DNA of 42,391 nt from Chloroflexota bacterium (GTDB taxonomy: Bacteria; Chloroflexota; Dehalococcoidia; Lucifugimonadales; UBA2985): the NCBI GenBank assembly GCA_028877205.1, contig JAPPHY010000002.1, forward strand, positions 123,351 to 165,741, written 5' to 3'. Position numbers and translations under genes: made by a program. How positions within the stretch are numbered: position 1 is the first letter of the stretch; each line of letters begins with the position of its first letter. Shown here piece after piece: positions 1 through 8,484 of the stretch. The notes under the pieces were generated by a model that saw only the letters and a program-made list of their open reading frames with translations, made no database searches and was not told the origin of the DNA.

Positions 1-55
<55 letters not shown>

Positions 56-95
56 CCTCTTGCTTTGTTCTGAGTGATAGCAGTTGGTTGGCCGG

Positions 96-869
96 CTAGA
101 TGCCCATGATGTGGTATCCGGCGTCCACGGGTATGACGGTGCCGGTGATGCCGCTGGCCAGGTCGCTGCACAGGAATAGAGCGGTCTTGGCCACCTCGTG
201 ATGGGTGATGTTTCGACGGAGTGGCGCTCTCTCAGCGTGTATCCGCCGCATGTCCGGGAAGCCGTGGATGCCGCGTGACGCCAGAGTCTCCAACGGCCCC
301 GCAGAGATTGCGTTGACCCTGACGTTCGCGCCGCCGTACTCCTGTGAAAGCTGCCGGACCTCGTTCTCGAGCGCCGCCTTGGCGGTACCCATGATGTTGT
401 AGCCGGGGAAGACCCGCTCGGAGGCCTGGAAGGTCATCGCAACGATGCTGCCGCCGTTGGGCATGAGGTCGGCCGAATGGCGCACCAGCGGGATCAGCGA
501 GTACGCGCTTATGTCCAGCGAGAGCAGGAAGCTGTCTCTGGACGTCTTGGAGAACTCGCCACGCAGGTCGTCGCGGTTGGCAAATGCGATGCTGTGCACC
601 ATGAAGTCCAGTCCGCCCAGCTCTCGCGCCATCTCGTCGAAGGCTGCGGCAATGGACTCGTCGCGGGAGACGTCGCACTCCAGCAGCAGCGTCCCCGGCA
701 TCGACTCAGTGAGGCGCGCGACCCTGTCGCGGAATCGGTCGTTCTGGTACGTGATGGCCAAGCGAGCGCCGGCTTCGTGCAGTATGGAGGCAATCGGCCA
801 GGCGATGCTATGCTCGTTGGCAACGCCGAACACCACGCCTCTCTTGCCGCTCAGGTCGATTGGGTACAT
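96..869 (-). CDS. fabI: Enoyl-[acyl-carrier-protein] reductase (FabI type)
   Basis: NAD(P)H-dependent reductase for the last step of each fatty-acid elongation cycle, acting in the cytoplasm. The 257-residue length is typical of FabI. The N-terminal nucleotide-binding segment reads GVANEHSIAW (residues 15-24), the FabI form of the SDR glycine motif, and the catalytic Tyr157-X6-Lys164 lies in YNIMGTAK, numbered almost as in E. coli FabI. The C-terminus (SGITGTVIPVDAGYHIMG) is also family-typical. An upstream in-frame start would add 35 unrelated residues. I chose the ATG at 869 because a GGAGGA Shine-Dalgarno lies about 10 bases before it and FabI proteins begin at this point. The gene is divergent from the COG2426 gene. 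Confidence 0.95.
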   Translation of the reverse strand: MYPIDLSGKRGVVFGVANEHSIAWPIASILHEAGARLAITYQNDRFRDRVARLTESMPGTLLLECDVSRDESIAAAFDEMARELGGLDFMVHSIAFANRDDLRGEFSKTSRDSFLLSLDISAYSLIPLVRHSADLMPNGGSIVAMTFQASERVFPGYNIMGTAKAALENEVRQLSQEYGGANVRVNAISAGPLETLASRGIHGFPDMRRIHAERAPLRRNITHHEVAKTALFLCSDLASGITGTVIPVDAGYHIMGI

Positions 870-915
870 GGTCTCAACATCCTCCGATTGCTCAAAGGTA
901 CGGGCCGGGAATCTC

Positions 916-944
916 AGGATAACAGATTCGCCCGCGGTTGAAAA
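916..944 (-). promoter_or_regulatory. Candidate sigma-70 promoter of fabI
   Basis: On the minus strand a -35-like TTTTCA (939-944) is followed after 17 bases by TATCCT (916-921), preceded by TG at the extended -10 position. Predicted transcription would start near 909 and leave about 40 bases of leader before the fabI ATG. Pattern only. Confidence 0.4.
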
Positions 945-992
945 ACGCAGCTTGCTGTTCACCCGCCCGCCCATCGTGTACCATATCGGCTC

Positions 993-1475
993 ATGGAGCT
1001 ATCACACGTCCTGCTGACGTTCGCAGCCGCCATGACGCCGGTTGGCGAGCTCCGACTTGCGATTCCACTCGCGCTTCTCACCTACGACCTCGACTGGTAC
1101 GTGGCTCTGCCGGTGGCAGCCCTCGGAAACATGGTGCCCGTGCTCATCCTAGTTCCCGGCCTGCGGCGCATCTCCGCAATCCTGCTGAGCTTTCCGAACC
1201 CCGCGGGACGGCTCCTGCTTTGGCAGCAGGAACGCGTGAGGCGTGTGCAGGGCCCGCGTTTCGAGAAATACGGGTCGCTGGCGCTGGTTATCCTGGTGGC
1301 CATCCCTCTCCCGATGACAGGAGCGTGGACAGGGTCACTGGCCTCGTGGGTGTTCGGAATACCGCCGCGCCGCGCGATACCGCTGATAGCGATAGGGGTC
1401 GCGATTGCAGGCGTGGTGGTGACGGCGGTGGCGCTGAGCGGAATCGGGCTGGGCCGCATCATCCTGGTGGACTAG
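993..1475 (+). CDS. Small multidrug export family membrane protein (COG2426)
   Basis: A 160-residue hydrophobic protein with about four membrane segments. The N-terminal MTPVGELRLAIPLAL segment, the central FEKYGSLALVILVAIPLPMTGAWTG block and the closing hydrophobic stretch match COG2426 (Sm_multidrug_ex). Despite the family name no transport substrate is established, so only an integral membrane role is claimed. No clear Shine-Dalgarno precedes the ATG, so the message may have a very short leader. It is divergent from fabI and followed by the DUF6391 gene after about 100 bases. Confidence 0.8.
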   Translation: MELSHVLLTFAAAMTPVGELRLAIPLALLTYDLDWYVALPVAALGNMVPVLILVPGLRRISAILLSFPNPAGRLLLWQQERVRRVQGPRFEKYGSLALVILVAIPLPMTGAWTGSLASWVFGIPPRRAIPLIAIGVAIAGVVVTAVALSGIGLGRIILVD

Positions 1476-1574
1476 GAAAGTGCCGGCATTGGCGCCGGGA
1501 AGCTGTGCCAAGTGTACATGTCACCCTTCGAGTGCTATCATTGGAATAGTCAACCTGGCCGAACGGAGGGTTCA

Positions 1575-2066
1575 TTGAACCTGGAGTTCTTCAACAAGAT
1601 TCGAAGGAACCACGCGCTGGAGCACGCCACTATTGCGCTGGCTCACTCGGGCATGGGCGAGAGCGGCATACTTGGCGGGAACTCCACTCAGTGGGGCTTC
1701 CTGGTGTACGGCGACGTGCCCACGGACGTGCTGTCCAGCGCCGCAGAGGAGGCGCTGAGGCGCCTGAAGTCCGGCGAGTCCGAGCTGGCCGTGTCGCCGT
1801 ACTGCGGTACCAACCTCGTGGTGGCCGCCGCGCTGGTAGCGGTGGGATGCGCGATCGCAGTCGGCAAGAGGCGAAGGTGGAGCAGCATCCCGCGGCTGAT
1901 GTCGGTGTCGCTGATGGCCCTGCTGGCCGCGAAGTATGTTGGCCCGCAGGTGCAGAGATACGTGACCACCAGCGGCGAGGTGGACGGCTTGAGCATCCGT
2001 GACGTAGGGCGTTTGGGCTCGGGCGGCCTGACTGTTCACCGAGTGCGCACTACCCAAGACGACTAG
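1575..2066 (+). CDS. DUF6391-like membrane-associated protein
   Basis: A 163-residue protein beginning NLEFFNKIRRNHALEHATIALAH. The HALEHATI block is the signature I associate with DUF6391 proteins of Chloroflexota and cyanobacteria. Two hydrophobic segments (about residues 80-98 and 108-125) bracket a basic KRRRW turn, suggesting a membrane hairpin. The reading frame is open further upstream, but the TTG at 1575 has a CGGAGGG Shine-Dalgarno a few bases before it and the conserved block starts right after, so I take it as the start. The function of the family is unknown. Confidence 0.7.
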   Translation: MNLEFFNKIRRNHALEHATIALAHSGMGESGILGGNSTQWGFLVYGDVPTDVLSSAAEEALRRLKSGESELAVSPYCGTNLVVAAALVAVGCAIAVGKRRRWSSIPRLMSVSLMALLAAKYVGPQVQRYVTTSGEVDGLSIRDVGRLGSGGLTVHRVRTTQDD

Positions 2067-2140
2067 CCACAGGTAGGGATCAGGGCCCTTGCTTTTCGGC
2101 GCCGCGGCCCGGATCCACCGAAGATAGCGGAATTGCCAGT

Positions 2141-2216
2141 GCCCCAGTAGCTCAGAGGATAGAGCGGCTGCCTTCTAAGCAGCGGGTCGCGGGTTCGAAT
2201 CCTGCCTGGGGTACCA
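2141..2216 (+). tRNA. tRNA-Arg (anticodon TCT)
   Basis: A complete cloverleaf of 76 bases. The acceptor arm GCCCCAG pairs with CTGGGGT (a terminal G-U), the anticodon loop carries TCT (CTTCTAA), the T loop is GGTTCGAATCC, and the CCA end is encoded. It is the first of five tRNA genes on the same strand. Confidence 0.96.
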
Positions 2217-2392
2217 ACCAACGATTCCTGTAATCTCGGCGCGTGAGACCAACCCCCTACAAATCCGCGCTGATTTGTGGCACAATTATTGGGCTGGAAC
2301 CAGCTTGGAGCATGCACGGTCGTAGGCAGATTCGATAGCGGGTTGCGAACGATGCTGTGTGACGCTCCGGCGGGTTCCGTCATCGGCAGTGC

Positions 2393-2469
2393 AGGAGTGT
2401 AGCTCAGTTGGCTAGAGCAGCGGTCTCCAAAACCGCAGGTCGGGGGTTCGAGTCCTCCCACTCCTGCCA
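2393..2469 (+). tRNA. tRNA-Trp (anticodon CCA)
   Basis: A complete cloverleaf of 77 bases. The acceptor AGGAGTG pairs with CACTCCT, the D arm is GCTCAGTTGGCTAGAGC, the anticodon loop is CTCCAAA with anticodon CCA, the T loop is GGTTCGAGTCC, and the discriminator G and CCA are encoded. The A1-U72 pair and discriminator G are typical of bacterial tRNA-Trp. Confidence 0.96.
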
Positions 2470-2488
2470 AACCCCAAGCGGGCGCTGT

Positions 2489-2575
2489 GCCGAGGTGGTG
2501 GAATTGGTAGACACGCGGTCTTGAGGGGGCCGTGGGTGCAAACCCGTAGGAGTTCAAATCTCCTCCTCGGCACCA
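2489..2575 (+). tRNA. tRNA-Leu (anticodon GAG)
   Basis: An 87-base class II tRNA. The acceptor GCCGAGG pairs with CCTCGGC, the anticodon stem CGGTC/GGCCG encloses the loop TTGAGGG with anticodon GAG, and a long variable arm follows. The T loop is AGTTCAAATCT and ACCA is encoded. One of two leucine isoacceptors in the cluster. Confidence 0.95.
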
Positions 2576-2597
2576 GAAACGTGGTAGAATGGTTTGG

Positions 2598-2673
2598 GGC
2601 GACGTAGCCAAGTGGTTAAGGCGGAGCTCTGCAAAAGCTCTATTCGGCGGTTCGAATCCGCCCGTCGCCTCCA
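2598..2673 (+). tRNA. tRNA-Cys (anticodon GCA)
   Basis: A complete cloverleaf of 76 bases. The acceptor GGCGACG pairs with CGTCGCC, the anticodon stem GAGCT/AGCTC encloses CTGCAAA with anticodon GCA, and the discriminator is T, the known cysteine identity base. CCA is encoded. TAGAAT at 2585-2590 is too close to the tRNA to be a sure promoter. Confidence 0.96.
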
Positions 2674-2738
2674 AACACCCCATCGTTGAGCAGGCGGAAT
2701 CAGGCCAGTCACTGCTCACGCATACCACCCTCCACTCT

Positions 2739-2822
2739 GCCCAGGTGGCGAAAGGGTAGACGCGGCGGACTTAAAATCCGCTCCCCGATAAGGGGGTGTG
2801 GGTTCGAATCCCTCCCTGGGCA
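2739..2822 (+). tRNA. tRNA-Leu (anticodon TAA), no encoded CCA
   Basis: A class II tRNA with acceptor GCCCAGG pairing with CCTGGGC, anticodon stem GCGGA/TCCGC enclosing CTTAAAA (anticodon TAA), a long variable arm and T loop GGTTCGAATCC. After discriminator A2822 the sequence is CAACAC, so unlike its four neighbours CCA must be added after transcription. The next ORF starts only 10 bases downstream. Confidence 0.95.
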
Positions 2823-2832
2823 CAACACAACG

Positions 2833-3603
2833 ATGCCCCCAGCTCCGCAAAATCCGAGAGCATCCGTGGTACTCCGCGGCCACACCCTCATGCTGCTGGT
2901 GGCCGCACTGGGAGCGCCGCGCCGCCGCATCGCCTACGGCGCCGCCGTTCGGCGCGCCGTGCAGATGATGGGCACGGCCACTCCTACGAGGGCGGACGTC
3001 TCGGCCTTCTCCCGGTCCGTGCGCCGGTTGCACGCGATGGGGCTTGTGGATATGGAGGTACGCCTGCGTCGGGTCCGCACGATTGCCTCTCGCCGCGGCC
3101 ATCGCCTCTCGACGCGCCAGTGGAGGCGGGCAGGGCGAGCCGCCGGCCCGACGCGCCTTCGACCCATCGACGCCGCGGAGTGGGCCTCGCACAGCGACGA
3201 GGCAAGGGAGGAGCGGCTTGGCGAGTTCGCCACGGCGGCGTTTCGAGTGATGATCTCCAATGCCACGCTCTTCCTGTCGCTGGGGCTGAGCGCCACCGAG
3301 GCGGTGAGAGCACTCGGTCGCACCGTCCCGCCGTCCGTTGCCTCCGCGCTGAGCGTGGCTGCGTCGCATGACAGGCGGTCGCTGCTGCAGGTCAGCTACG
3401 CCGTGACCGGCCAGTCCGATGAGGCTCAGGAGCCGCAGATGTTTGCCTCGCAGGAGTACCCTGCGTCATGGGCGTTTCGAATGCCACCGCGGGGGAGGCA
3501 GCAGCTGGAGGCGGCGCTTGCGGTCGCGGAGGTGGTGAGACTCGCGCGGGACAACGGCCTGGATAAGCTGGTCTCACTCAAGCGCTTTCGAGTGCGCGTG
3601 TAG
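2833..3603 (+). CDS. Hypothetical protein with winged-helix-like N-terminal half
   Basis: A 256-residue basic protein I do not recognise. Residues about 15-80 (LMLLVAALGAPRRRIAYGAAVRR to MGLVDMEVRLRRV) have the alternation of short helices and a basic wing seen in winged-helix DNA-binding domains. The rest is Arg/Ala-rich with no motif I can name. The frame is open back through the tRNA, so the ATG at 2833, 10 bases after tRNA-Leu, is the first start outside RNA. Codon bias and length favour a real gene. The DNA-binding idea is inference. Confidence 0.55.
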   Translation: MPPAPQNPRASVVLRGHTLMLLVAALGAPRRRIAYGAAVRRAVQMMGTATPTRADVSAFSRSVRRLHAMGLVDMEVRLRRVRTIASRRGHRLSTRQWRRAGRAAGPTRLRPIDAAEWASHSDEAREERLGEFATAAFRVMISNATLFLSLGLSATEAVRALGRTVPPSVASALSVAASHDRRSLLQVSYAVTGQSDEAQEPQMFASQEYPASWAFRMPPRGRQQLEAALAVAEVVRLARDNGLDKLVSLKRFRVRV

Positions 3604-3658
3604 ATATTGGTGCGCGTGAGCGTGCTGCGCGACCGAGTTCGCCTGTGCGGAGGAGTGC

Positions 3659-3931
3659 GTGGAGCATACGAGTACCGACTGGATAGTTGAAGAGTGGTTG
3701 TGCAGGTACGTTGCGCACTGCACGCCCATTGGCGGCCCCGCGCAGCTGATCATCACCCCGCTGCCAATGGTGGTGGACACGCTGGAGGAGGCGTACAGGC
3801 GCGCGGGTGAGGCGATGGCGTCCGCCAGGGAGATGTTCGAGGAGCGGCTGATGTGGATCGAGGTTGAGACGCTCGACCGCGCCGGGCAGTGGAACGCCGT
3901 GCGCCGCTACTACCCCCACAGCTTCCGTTAG
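3659..3931 (+). CDS. Small hypothetical protein (90 aa)
   Basis: A 90-residue acidic protein opening with MEHTSTDWIVEEWLCRYVAH, with a predicted amphipathic helix in the middle (DTLEEAYRRAGEAMASAREMFEERLMWIEVE). The GTG at 3659 has GGAGG five bases upstream. No family recognised. It lies between the winged-helix-like gene and pyrF on the same strand. The pyrF promoter lies just after its stop. Confidence 0.5.
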   Translation: MEHTSTDWIVEEWLCRYVAHCTPIGGPAQLIITPLPMVVDTLEEAYRRAGEAMASAREMFEERLMWIEVETLDRAGQWNAVRRYYPHSFR

Positions 3932-3946
3932 AACTCGCCTCTGGCC

Positions 3947-3975
3947 TTGTTCGCTCGCCGACACGCGGGTACACT
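3947..3975 (+). promoter_or_regulatory. Candidate sigma-70 promoter of pyrF
   Basis: TTGTTC (3947-3952) is followed after exactly 17 bases by TACACT (3970-3975), 33 bases before the pyrF ATG. It would drive pyrF and the closely linked DUF951 gene. Pattern only. Confidence 0.5.
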
Positions 3976-4007
3976 ATCGTCAGGCCTTCGTGGTGAAAGG
4001 AGTCTCC

Positions 4008-4817
4008 ATGCCCACGTTCCGCGAAAAGCTGTCTGCCGCCGCAAAGAAGAACGAGTCCCTGGTGTGCGTGGGACTGGACCCGGATCCCGCGCTCATGCCC
4101 ATCGAGGACGTGGCGGAGTTCAACGCGGCGATCGTGGAGGCCACGGCGGACCTGGTGTGTTGTTACAAGCCCAACATTGCCTTCTACGAGGCGCTTGGAA
4201 TCTCCGGCCTTGAGGCTCTCAGGCGTACCCTGGAGTGCATTCCGCAGGACATCCCGGTAATCTGCGACGCCAAGCGGGGCGACATAGGCTCCACGGCAAA
4301 GGCTTATGCTACAGCCTTATTCGAGTGGTGGGGCTTCGACGCGGCGACGGTCAACCCCTACCTGGGTCGTGACTCCGTCGAGCCGTTCTTGGAGTACGCC
4401 GACCGCGGCATCCTGGTGCTCTGCCATACGTCCGGTCCCGGCTCGGTCGATTTCCAGGACCTGACGGTAGAAAGGGACGGAGTGCAGCGCCCGCTCTTCG
4501 AGGAGGTGGCTCTCAGGACGCGCTCGTGGAACGAACGCGGCAACGCCGGGCTGGTGCTTGGCGCAACCTTCCCCCAGCAGATGGAGACGGCGCGGCAACT
4601 GTGTCCTGACATGGTCATACTGGCGCCGGGCATTGGCGCACAGGGAGGAGACCTGGAGAGTACGGTGCGAAGCGGTGTTGACGCACAGGGAGGCGGGCTG
4701 ATCGTGAACTCATCGCGGGGCGTCATCTACGCCTCGCGTGGCCGCGACGACTTCGCTGACGCGGCGCGAAGGGCGGCGGACGAGCTGAGGCGCGCTATCA
4801 ACGCCGCGAGGGAATAG
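4008..4817 (+). CDS. pyrF: Orotidine 5'-phosphate decarboxylase
   Basis: Converts orotidine 5'-monophosphate to UMP, the last step of de novo pyrimidine synthesis, in the cytoplasm. The 269-residue length and sequence match the longer bacterial/archaeal PyrF type. The N-terminal strand VCVGLDPD holds the substrate Asp, YKPNIAFYE provides the conserved Lys, and [15 protein letters not shown] carries the catalytic Asp-Lys-Asp set. The C-terminal [14 protein letters not shown] is the phosphate-binding loop with Arg. Although the frame extends to 3864, the ATG at 4008 has GAAAGGAG upstream and begins at the usual family N-terminus. Confidence 0.96.
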   Translation: MPTFREKLSAAAKKNESLVCVGLDPDPALMPIEDVAEFNAAIVEATADLVCCYKPNIAFYEALGISGLEALRRTLECIPQDIPVICDAKRGDIGSTAKAYATALFEWWGFDAATVNPYLGRDSVEPFLEYADRGILVLCHTSGPGSVDFQDLTVERDGVQRPLFEEVALRTRSWNERGNAGLVLGATFPQQMETARQLCPDMVILAPGIGAQGGDLESTVRSGVDAQGGGLIVNSSRGVIYASRGRDDFADAARRAADELRRAINAARE

Positions 4818-4824
4818 GCGCGCG

Positions 4825-5019
4825 ATGGTGATGGAGTGGAAGGTGGGGGACGTGCTCACGCTGCGCAAGGTCCACCCGTGCGGGGGATACCGGTGGGAGG
4901 TGTACCGCGTGGGCGCCGACATCGGCATCCGATGCGCAACGTGCGGTCGCAGGGTCATGCTGGAGCGCCGCGCGCTGGAGAAGCGGCTGTCCAGATCCGG
5001 CGCTGCGCCCCAGGCATGA
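4825..5019 (+). CDS. DUF951 family protein
   Basis: A 64-residue protein matching DUF951: [50 protein letters not shown]. Three cysteines (HPCGG and CATCG) suggest a small metal-binding or SH3-like fold. The family is common in Firmicutes and Chloroflexota and its role is unknown. It starts 7 bases after the pyrF stop, so the two are probably co-transcribed. A second in-frame ATG at 4831 is an equally possible start. Confidence 0.85.
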   Translation: MVMEWKVGDVLTLRKVHPCGGYRWEVYRVGADIGIRCATCGRRVMLERRALEKRLSRSGAAPQA

Positions 5020-5081
5020 GGCAGGCTGGCATTCCGCGACGGTTGACGTCTACAATCTCGACCACCGCCGGTAGCCCGCGC

Positions 5082-5110
5082 TTGTGCTCGCGGGGAAGTG
5101 AACATATAAT
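5082..5110 (+). promoter_or_regulatory. Candidate sigma-70 promoter of the cmk operon
   Basis: TTGTGC (5082-5087), a 17-base spacer and a perfect TATAAT (5105-5110). Initiation near 5117 would serve cmk-plsC and perhaps glmS. Its position rules out any cmk start upstream of about 5117. Confidence 0.6.
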
Positions 5111-5152
5111 TGCACAAAGCCCGCTCGCTCCCGCAGCGTGGCTCCCATACCC

Positions 5153-5842
5153 ATGCAAGGGCGTTACTTGAGCAGATCTTCGACCATTGCCATAGATGGG
5201 CCGGTGGCCGCGGGCAAGTCCGCAGTGGGCACGCTCCTGGCTGCCCGCCTTGGCTACCGATTCATCGACACCGGGGTTATGTATCGCGCCATCACCTGGG
5301 CGGCTCTGAAGGACGGGTTGGACCCGGAGGACGAAGCGAGCGTTACGGCGCTTGCCGAAAGGTCGGGGATCGAGGTAACTGAAGGCGACGCGAGCGGAGT
5401 GTCGCGCATCATCGTGAACGGCCACGATGTAACGGGAGTGCTTCGCACCAAAGAGGTCGAGCAGGGCGTTTCCCTTGTCTCGCGGTTCACCGGTGTGCGT
5501 TCTGCGATGGTGGCCCGTCAACGGGCGCTTGCCGGCGAGGGCATGCTCATCATGGCGGGCAGGGACATCGGTACGGTGGTGCTTCCCGACGCCGACCTCA
5601 AGATCTTTCTGACGGCCTCCGCCGAGGAGCGGGCGCGCCGCCGCCACCAGGAGATGCGAGAGGCGGGACAGACGGTCGAGCTTGAGCAGGTCCTGGCCGA
5701 GCTGATTCAGCGCGACAAGCTGGACACCGAACGCGCAAACTCGCCGTTGCGGCCCGCGGACGGCGCATTCGTGCTCAACACGGAAAGCATCGGTATAGAA
5801 CAGGTGGTGGAGCGGATAATCGGGCTGGCGGGAGACGACTGA
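5153..5842 (+). CDS. cmk: Cytidylate kinase
   Basis: Phosphorylates CMP and dCMP with ATP. The P-loop IAIDGPVAAGKSAVG, the FIDTGVMYRAITWAAL substrate motif, the AGRDIGTVVLPDADLKIFLTAS block and the ARRRHQEM lid are all diagnostic. Three starts are possible: GTG 5138, ATG 5153 and TTG 5168. The TTG has an AAGGG six bases upstream and gives the shortest N-terminus, closest to other Cmk proteins. I list the ATG as a compromise. Its TGA overlaps the ATG of plsC by one base, so the two genes are translationally coupled. The Cmk-PlsC pairing is also seen in other bacteria. Confidence 0.93.
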   Translation: MQGRYLSRSSTIAIDGPVAAGKSAVGTLLAARLGYRFIDTGVMYRAITWAALKDGLDPEDEASVTALAERSGIEVTEGDASGVSRIIVNGHDVTGVLRTKEVEQGVSLVSRFTGVRSAMVARQRALAGEGMLIMAGRDIGTVVLPDADLKIFLTASAEERARRRHQEMREAGQTVELEQVLAELIQRDKLDTERANSPLRPADGAFVLNTESIGIEQVVERIIGLAGDD

Positions 5843-6519
5843 TGGGTGCGGTGTACGGCTTGTCCAACACGCTCATGCGTGGAGCGCTTCGCATCTTCGG
5901 CGACTGGAAGGTTGAAGGCCGGGAGAACGTGCCGCCAATGGGCCCGCTCATCATCGTGTCCAACCACCAGAGCAACATGGACCCGCCCATACTGGCTGCC
6001 AGTATTCCCAGGAAGATTACCTTCATGGCCAAGCGGGGCCTGTTTCGAAACCCGGTTGCCTCGCAGTTCTTCAAGGCCTATGGCGCGTTTCCGCTCAACG
6101 AGAGCGGCAACGATCTGGGCGCAATACAACGCAGTGTGCGATTGCTGGAGCGGGACGGCGCGCTGGGCATCTTCCCTGAAGGTACAAGGAGCCCCGGGGG
6201 CATGCGCAAGGCCATTCCGGGCATTTCGCTGATTGCCCTCAGATCCGGTGCGCCGATCCTTCCCGTGGGGATCGTGGGTACTGAGGTCATCGGCCCGCCG
6301 TGGCAGGTGGCGGTGCCCAAGGGCTCGTTCACCATCAGGATCGGGCAGCCCTTCACGGTGCCTCAAATGGAGGGGAACATCGTGCGGGGGCAGCTCGAAG
6401 CAATAACGACGATGATTATGGAACGCGTGGCGGCCCTGTTGCCGGAGAGCTACCGCGGTGCGTATGAGCCGGTCAGAAGCGGAGTTGCGTCGCCGGAACG
6501 GGCCGGCGGGAGCGAGTAG
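5842..6519 (+). CDS. plsC: 1-acyl-sn-glycerol-3-phosphate acyltransferase
   Basis: Transfers the second acyl chain to lysophosphatidic acid at the inner membrane face. The 225-residue protein shows the LPLAT motifs in order: NHQSNMDP (the catalytic H-X4-D), FMAKRGLFRNPV, the acceptor-binding FPEGTRSPGG and the PVGIVGTE block. It starts on the last base of the cmk stop and ends 14 bases before glmS. Shared placement with fabI and glmS gives a stretch devoted to envelope building. Confidence 0.9.
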   Translation: MGAVYGLSNTLMRGALRIFGDWKVEGRENVPPMGPLIIVSNHQSNMDPPILAASIPRKITFMAKRGLFRNPVASQFFKAYGAFPLNESGNDLGAIQRSVRLLERDGALGIFPEGTRSPGGMRKAIPGISLIALRSGAPILPVGIVGTEVIGPPWQVAVPKGSFTIRIGQPFTVPQMEGNIVRGQLEAITTMIMERVAALLPESYRGAYEPVRSGVASPERAGGSE

Positions 6520-6533
6520 AAGGATTACGGGCC

Positions 6534-8378
6534 TTGTGTGGCATCATCGGATACGCAGGACGCAGGGAGGCGGCGCCAGTTCTGCTGGAGGGCCTGGCCA
6601 ACCTGGAGAACAGGGGTTACGATAGCGCCGGAATCGCCGTGCTTTCTTCCGGAGGCTCCGTCGCTGTGCGTAAGGCTTCCGGGAAGCTGGAGAGCCTTGT
6701 CAGCTCGCTGAACGGCTCTCTGCCGGAGGGCAGGGTGGGCGTCGGACACACGCGCTGGGCCACCCACGGCAAGGCCAGCCTGTCCAACGCGCACCCGCAC
6801 CTGGACTGCGGCGACAACGTCATCGTGGTCCACAACGGCATCGTCGAGAACTACATCGAGCTCAGGGAGGAGCTCATCGCCCAAGGCCACACCTTCGCCT
6901 CCGAGACGGACAGCGAGGTGCTTCCGCACCTGGTTGAGAGCTTCCTGAACAACGGCGCCACGCCCGAGGAGGCGGTGCGCAGGACTGCAAAGCTGCTCAA
7001 GGGCGCCCAGGCGGTGGCAGTGGCGTTGAAGCGCGAGCCGGAGAGGGTGATGGCTTTCCGGGTCGGGAATGCCGGGGGCATCGCAGTCGGCTACGGGGAC
7101 GGTGAGATGCTGCTGGCCAGCGACCTGCCGGCCATCATACCCCACACGCAGCGCGTGGCCTTCCTGTCGGCGGGCGAGATGGTGTCGGTGACGTCGGACG
7201 GGGCGTCCTACTCCACGCTCGACGGCGCTGAGCTCTGCAAGTCGCCACAGGTTCTGCCGTACGACCCCGTGTCGGTGGCGAAGAACGGCTACAGTCACTT
7301 CATTCTGAAGGAGATCCAGGAGCAGCCCCAGGCCGCCATCGCAACGCTGCGCGGCCGCGTCTCGTTTGATCCCTGGGACGTCGAGCTGGACGGCATCAAC
7401 CTGACGGACGACGACCTCCGCGGCATTGACCGCGTGATTTTCGTGGCAATGGGCACCAGCTACCATGCGGCGATGATTGGCCGGCACATGATGGAGCGGC
7501 TGGCGGGAATCCCGTCGGAGGCCGAGAACGCATCCGAGTTCCGGTACAGGGACCCGATACTGGACTCCCGTACGCTGGTCGTGTCCGTAGGCCAGTCCGG
7601 CGAGACGGCGGACACCCTGTCGGCGATGGAGGAGGCGTCGCGCAAGGGGGCGCGCCTCATCACGGTCTGCAACGCGGAGGGGAGCGGCGCCACGCGCATG
7701 GCGGAGGGCTGCGTCTACCTGCGATGCGGGCCGGAGATAGGGGTGGCGTCGACCAAGACCTTCACGTGCTCGCTGGAGGCGCTCTACATCCTGGCTGCCT
7801 ACGTTGGGAGGCGCCGGGGCTACCTGCCGCAGGAAGATATGGGCGACGTGTTGGAAGACCTGGCGAGGCTGCCCGACCTGCTCGGAGGCCTGGTGTCCCG
7901 GCATGAGGAGGCGGAGGCGCTCGCCGAGCTCTATCACGACAGGCCGCACTTCATGTACCTGGGCCGCGGCCCAAACTACGCTGTCGCCATGGAGGGCGCG
8001 CTCAAGCTGAAGGAGATGGCCTACGTCCACGCGGAGGGATGCCCCGCCGGAGAGATGAAGCACGGCCCCATTGCCCTTGTCGACGAGACGATGCCCATCG
8101 TTGCCATAGCCCCCGACGACGGCCTGAGAGACAAGATGCTGAACAGCATCTTCGAAGTGAAGGCCAGGGGCGGCACGGTCATCGCCGTCGCGACCGAGGG
8201 GGACGAGGAGATGGCGGACGTGGCCGACCACGTGCTGTACATTCCCCAGCTTTCGCCTCTGCTCACGTGCATACTTGCCAGTGTGCCCCTGCAGCTGCTG
8301 GCCTATCACATCGCCGTCAAGCGCGGCTGCGACGTGGACCAACCCAGGAACCTGGCGAAGACCGTAACGGTCGAGTGA
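6534..8378 (+). CDS. glmS: Glutamine-fructose-6-phosphate aminotransferase (isomerizing)
   Basis: Makes glucosamine-6-phosphate from fructose-6-phosphate and glutamine, the entry to amino-sugar and peptidoglycan synthesis. The TTG at 6534 is the true start because the second residue must be the catalytic Cys (M-CGIIGYAGRREAAPVLLEGL) exposed after Met removal. AAGGA lies 9 bases upstream. Class II amidotransferase residues include HTRWATHG and HNGIVENY. Two SIS domains follow (about 290-420 and 460-600), with SQSGETADT and the STKTFT loop, and the protein ends in the conserved KTVTVE. The length of 614 residues is standard. No glmS ribozyme is visible in the 14-base gap upstream. Confidence 0.97.
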   Translation: MCGIIGYAGRREAAPVLLEGLANLENRGYDSAGIAVLSSGGSVAVRKASGKLESLVSSLNGSLPEGRVGVGHTRWATHGKASLSNAHPHLDCGDNVIVVHNGIVENYIELREELIAQGHTFASETDSEVLPHLVESFLNNGATPEEAVRRTAKLLKGAQAVAVALKREPERVMAFRVGNAGGIAVGYGDGEMLLASDLPAIIPHTQRVAFLSAGEMVSVTSDGASYSTLDGAELCKSPQVLPYDPVSVAKNGYSHFILKEIQEQPQAAIATLRGRVSFDPWDVELDGINLTDDDLRGIDRVIFVAMGTSYHAAMIGRHMMERLAGIPSEAENASEFRYRDPILDSRTLVVSVGQSGETADTLSAMEEASRKGARLITVCNAEGSGATRMAEGCVYLRCGPEIGVASTKTFTCSLEALYILAAYVGRRRGYLPQEDMGDVLEDLARLPDLLGGLVSRHEEAEALAELYHDRPHFMYLGRGPNYAVAMEGALKLKEMAYVHAEGCPAGEMKHGPIALVDETMPIVAIAPDDGLRDKMLNSIFEVKARGGTVIAVATEGDEEMADVADHVLYIPQLSPLLTCILASVPLQLLAYHIAVKRGCDVDQPRNLAKTVTVE

Positions 8379-8390
8379 GACCCGGCCCGC

Positions 8391-8412
8391 CCGCCGGTCC
8401 ACCGGCCGGCGG
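8391..8412 (+). terminator. GC-rich hairpin after glmS (possible terminator)
   Basis: The arms CCGCCGG (8391-8397) and CCGGCGG (8406-8412) can pair around an 8-base loop 13 bases past the glmS stop. There is no T tract, so intrinsic termination is uncertain. Confidence 0.3.
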
Positions 8413-8484
8413 AGGCCCGCGCCACCTGCACGGCACAAGCTGCCGCTCGATAGCCCACTCATTGCCTGTAAGGGAGAGCACCTC

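Noticed and set aside
6520-6533. A glmS riboswitch-ribozyme upstream of glmS
   Set aside because: Only 14 bases separate plsC and glmS, too little for the ribozyme.
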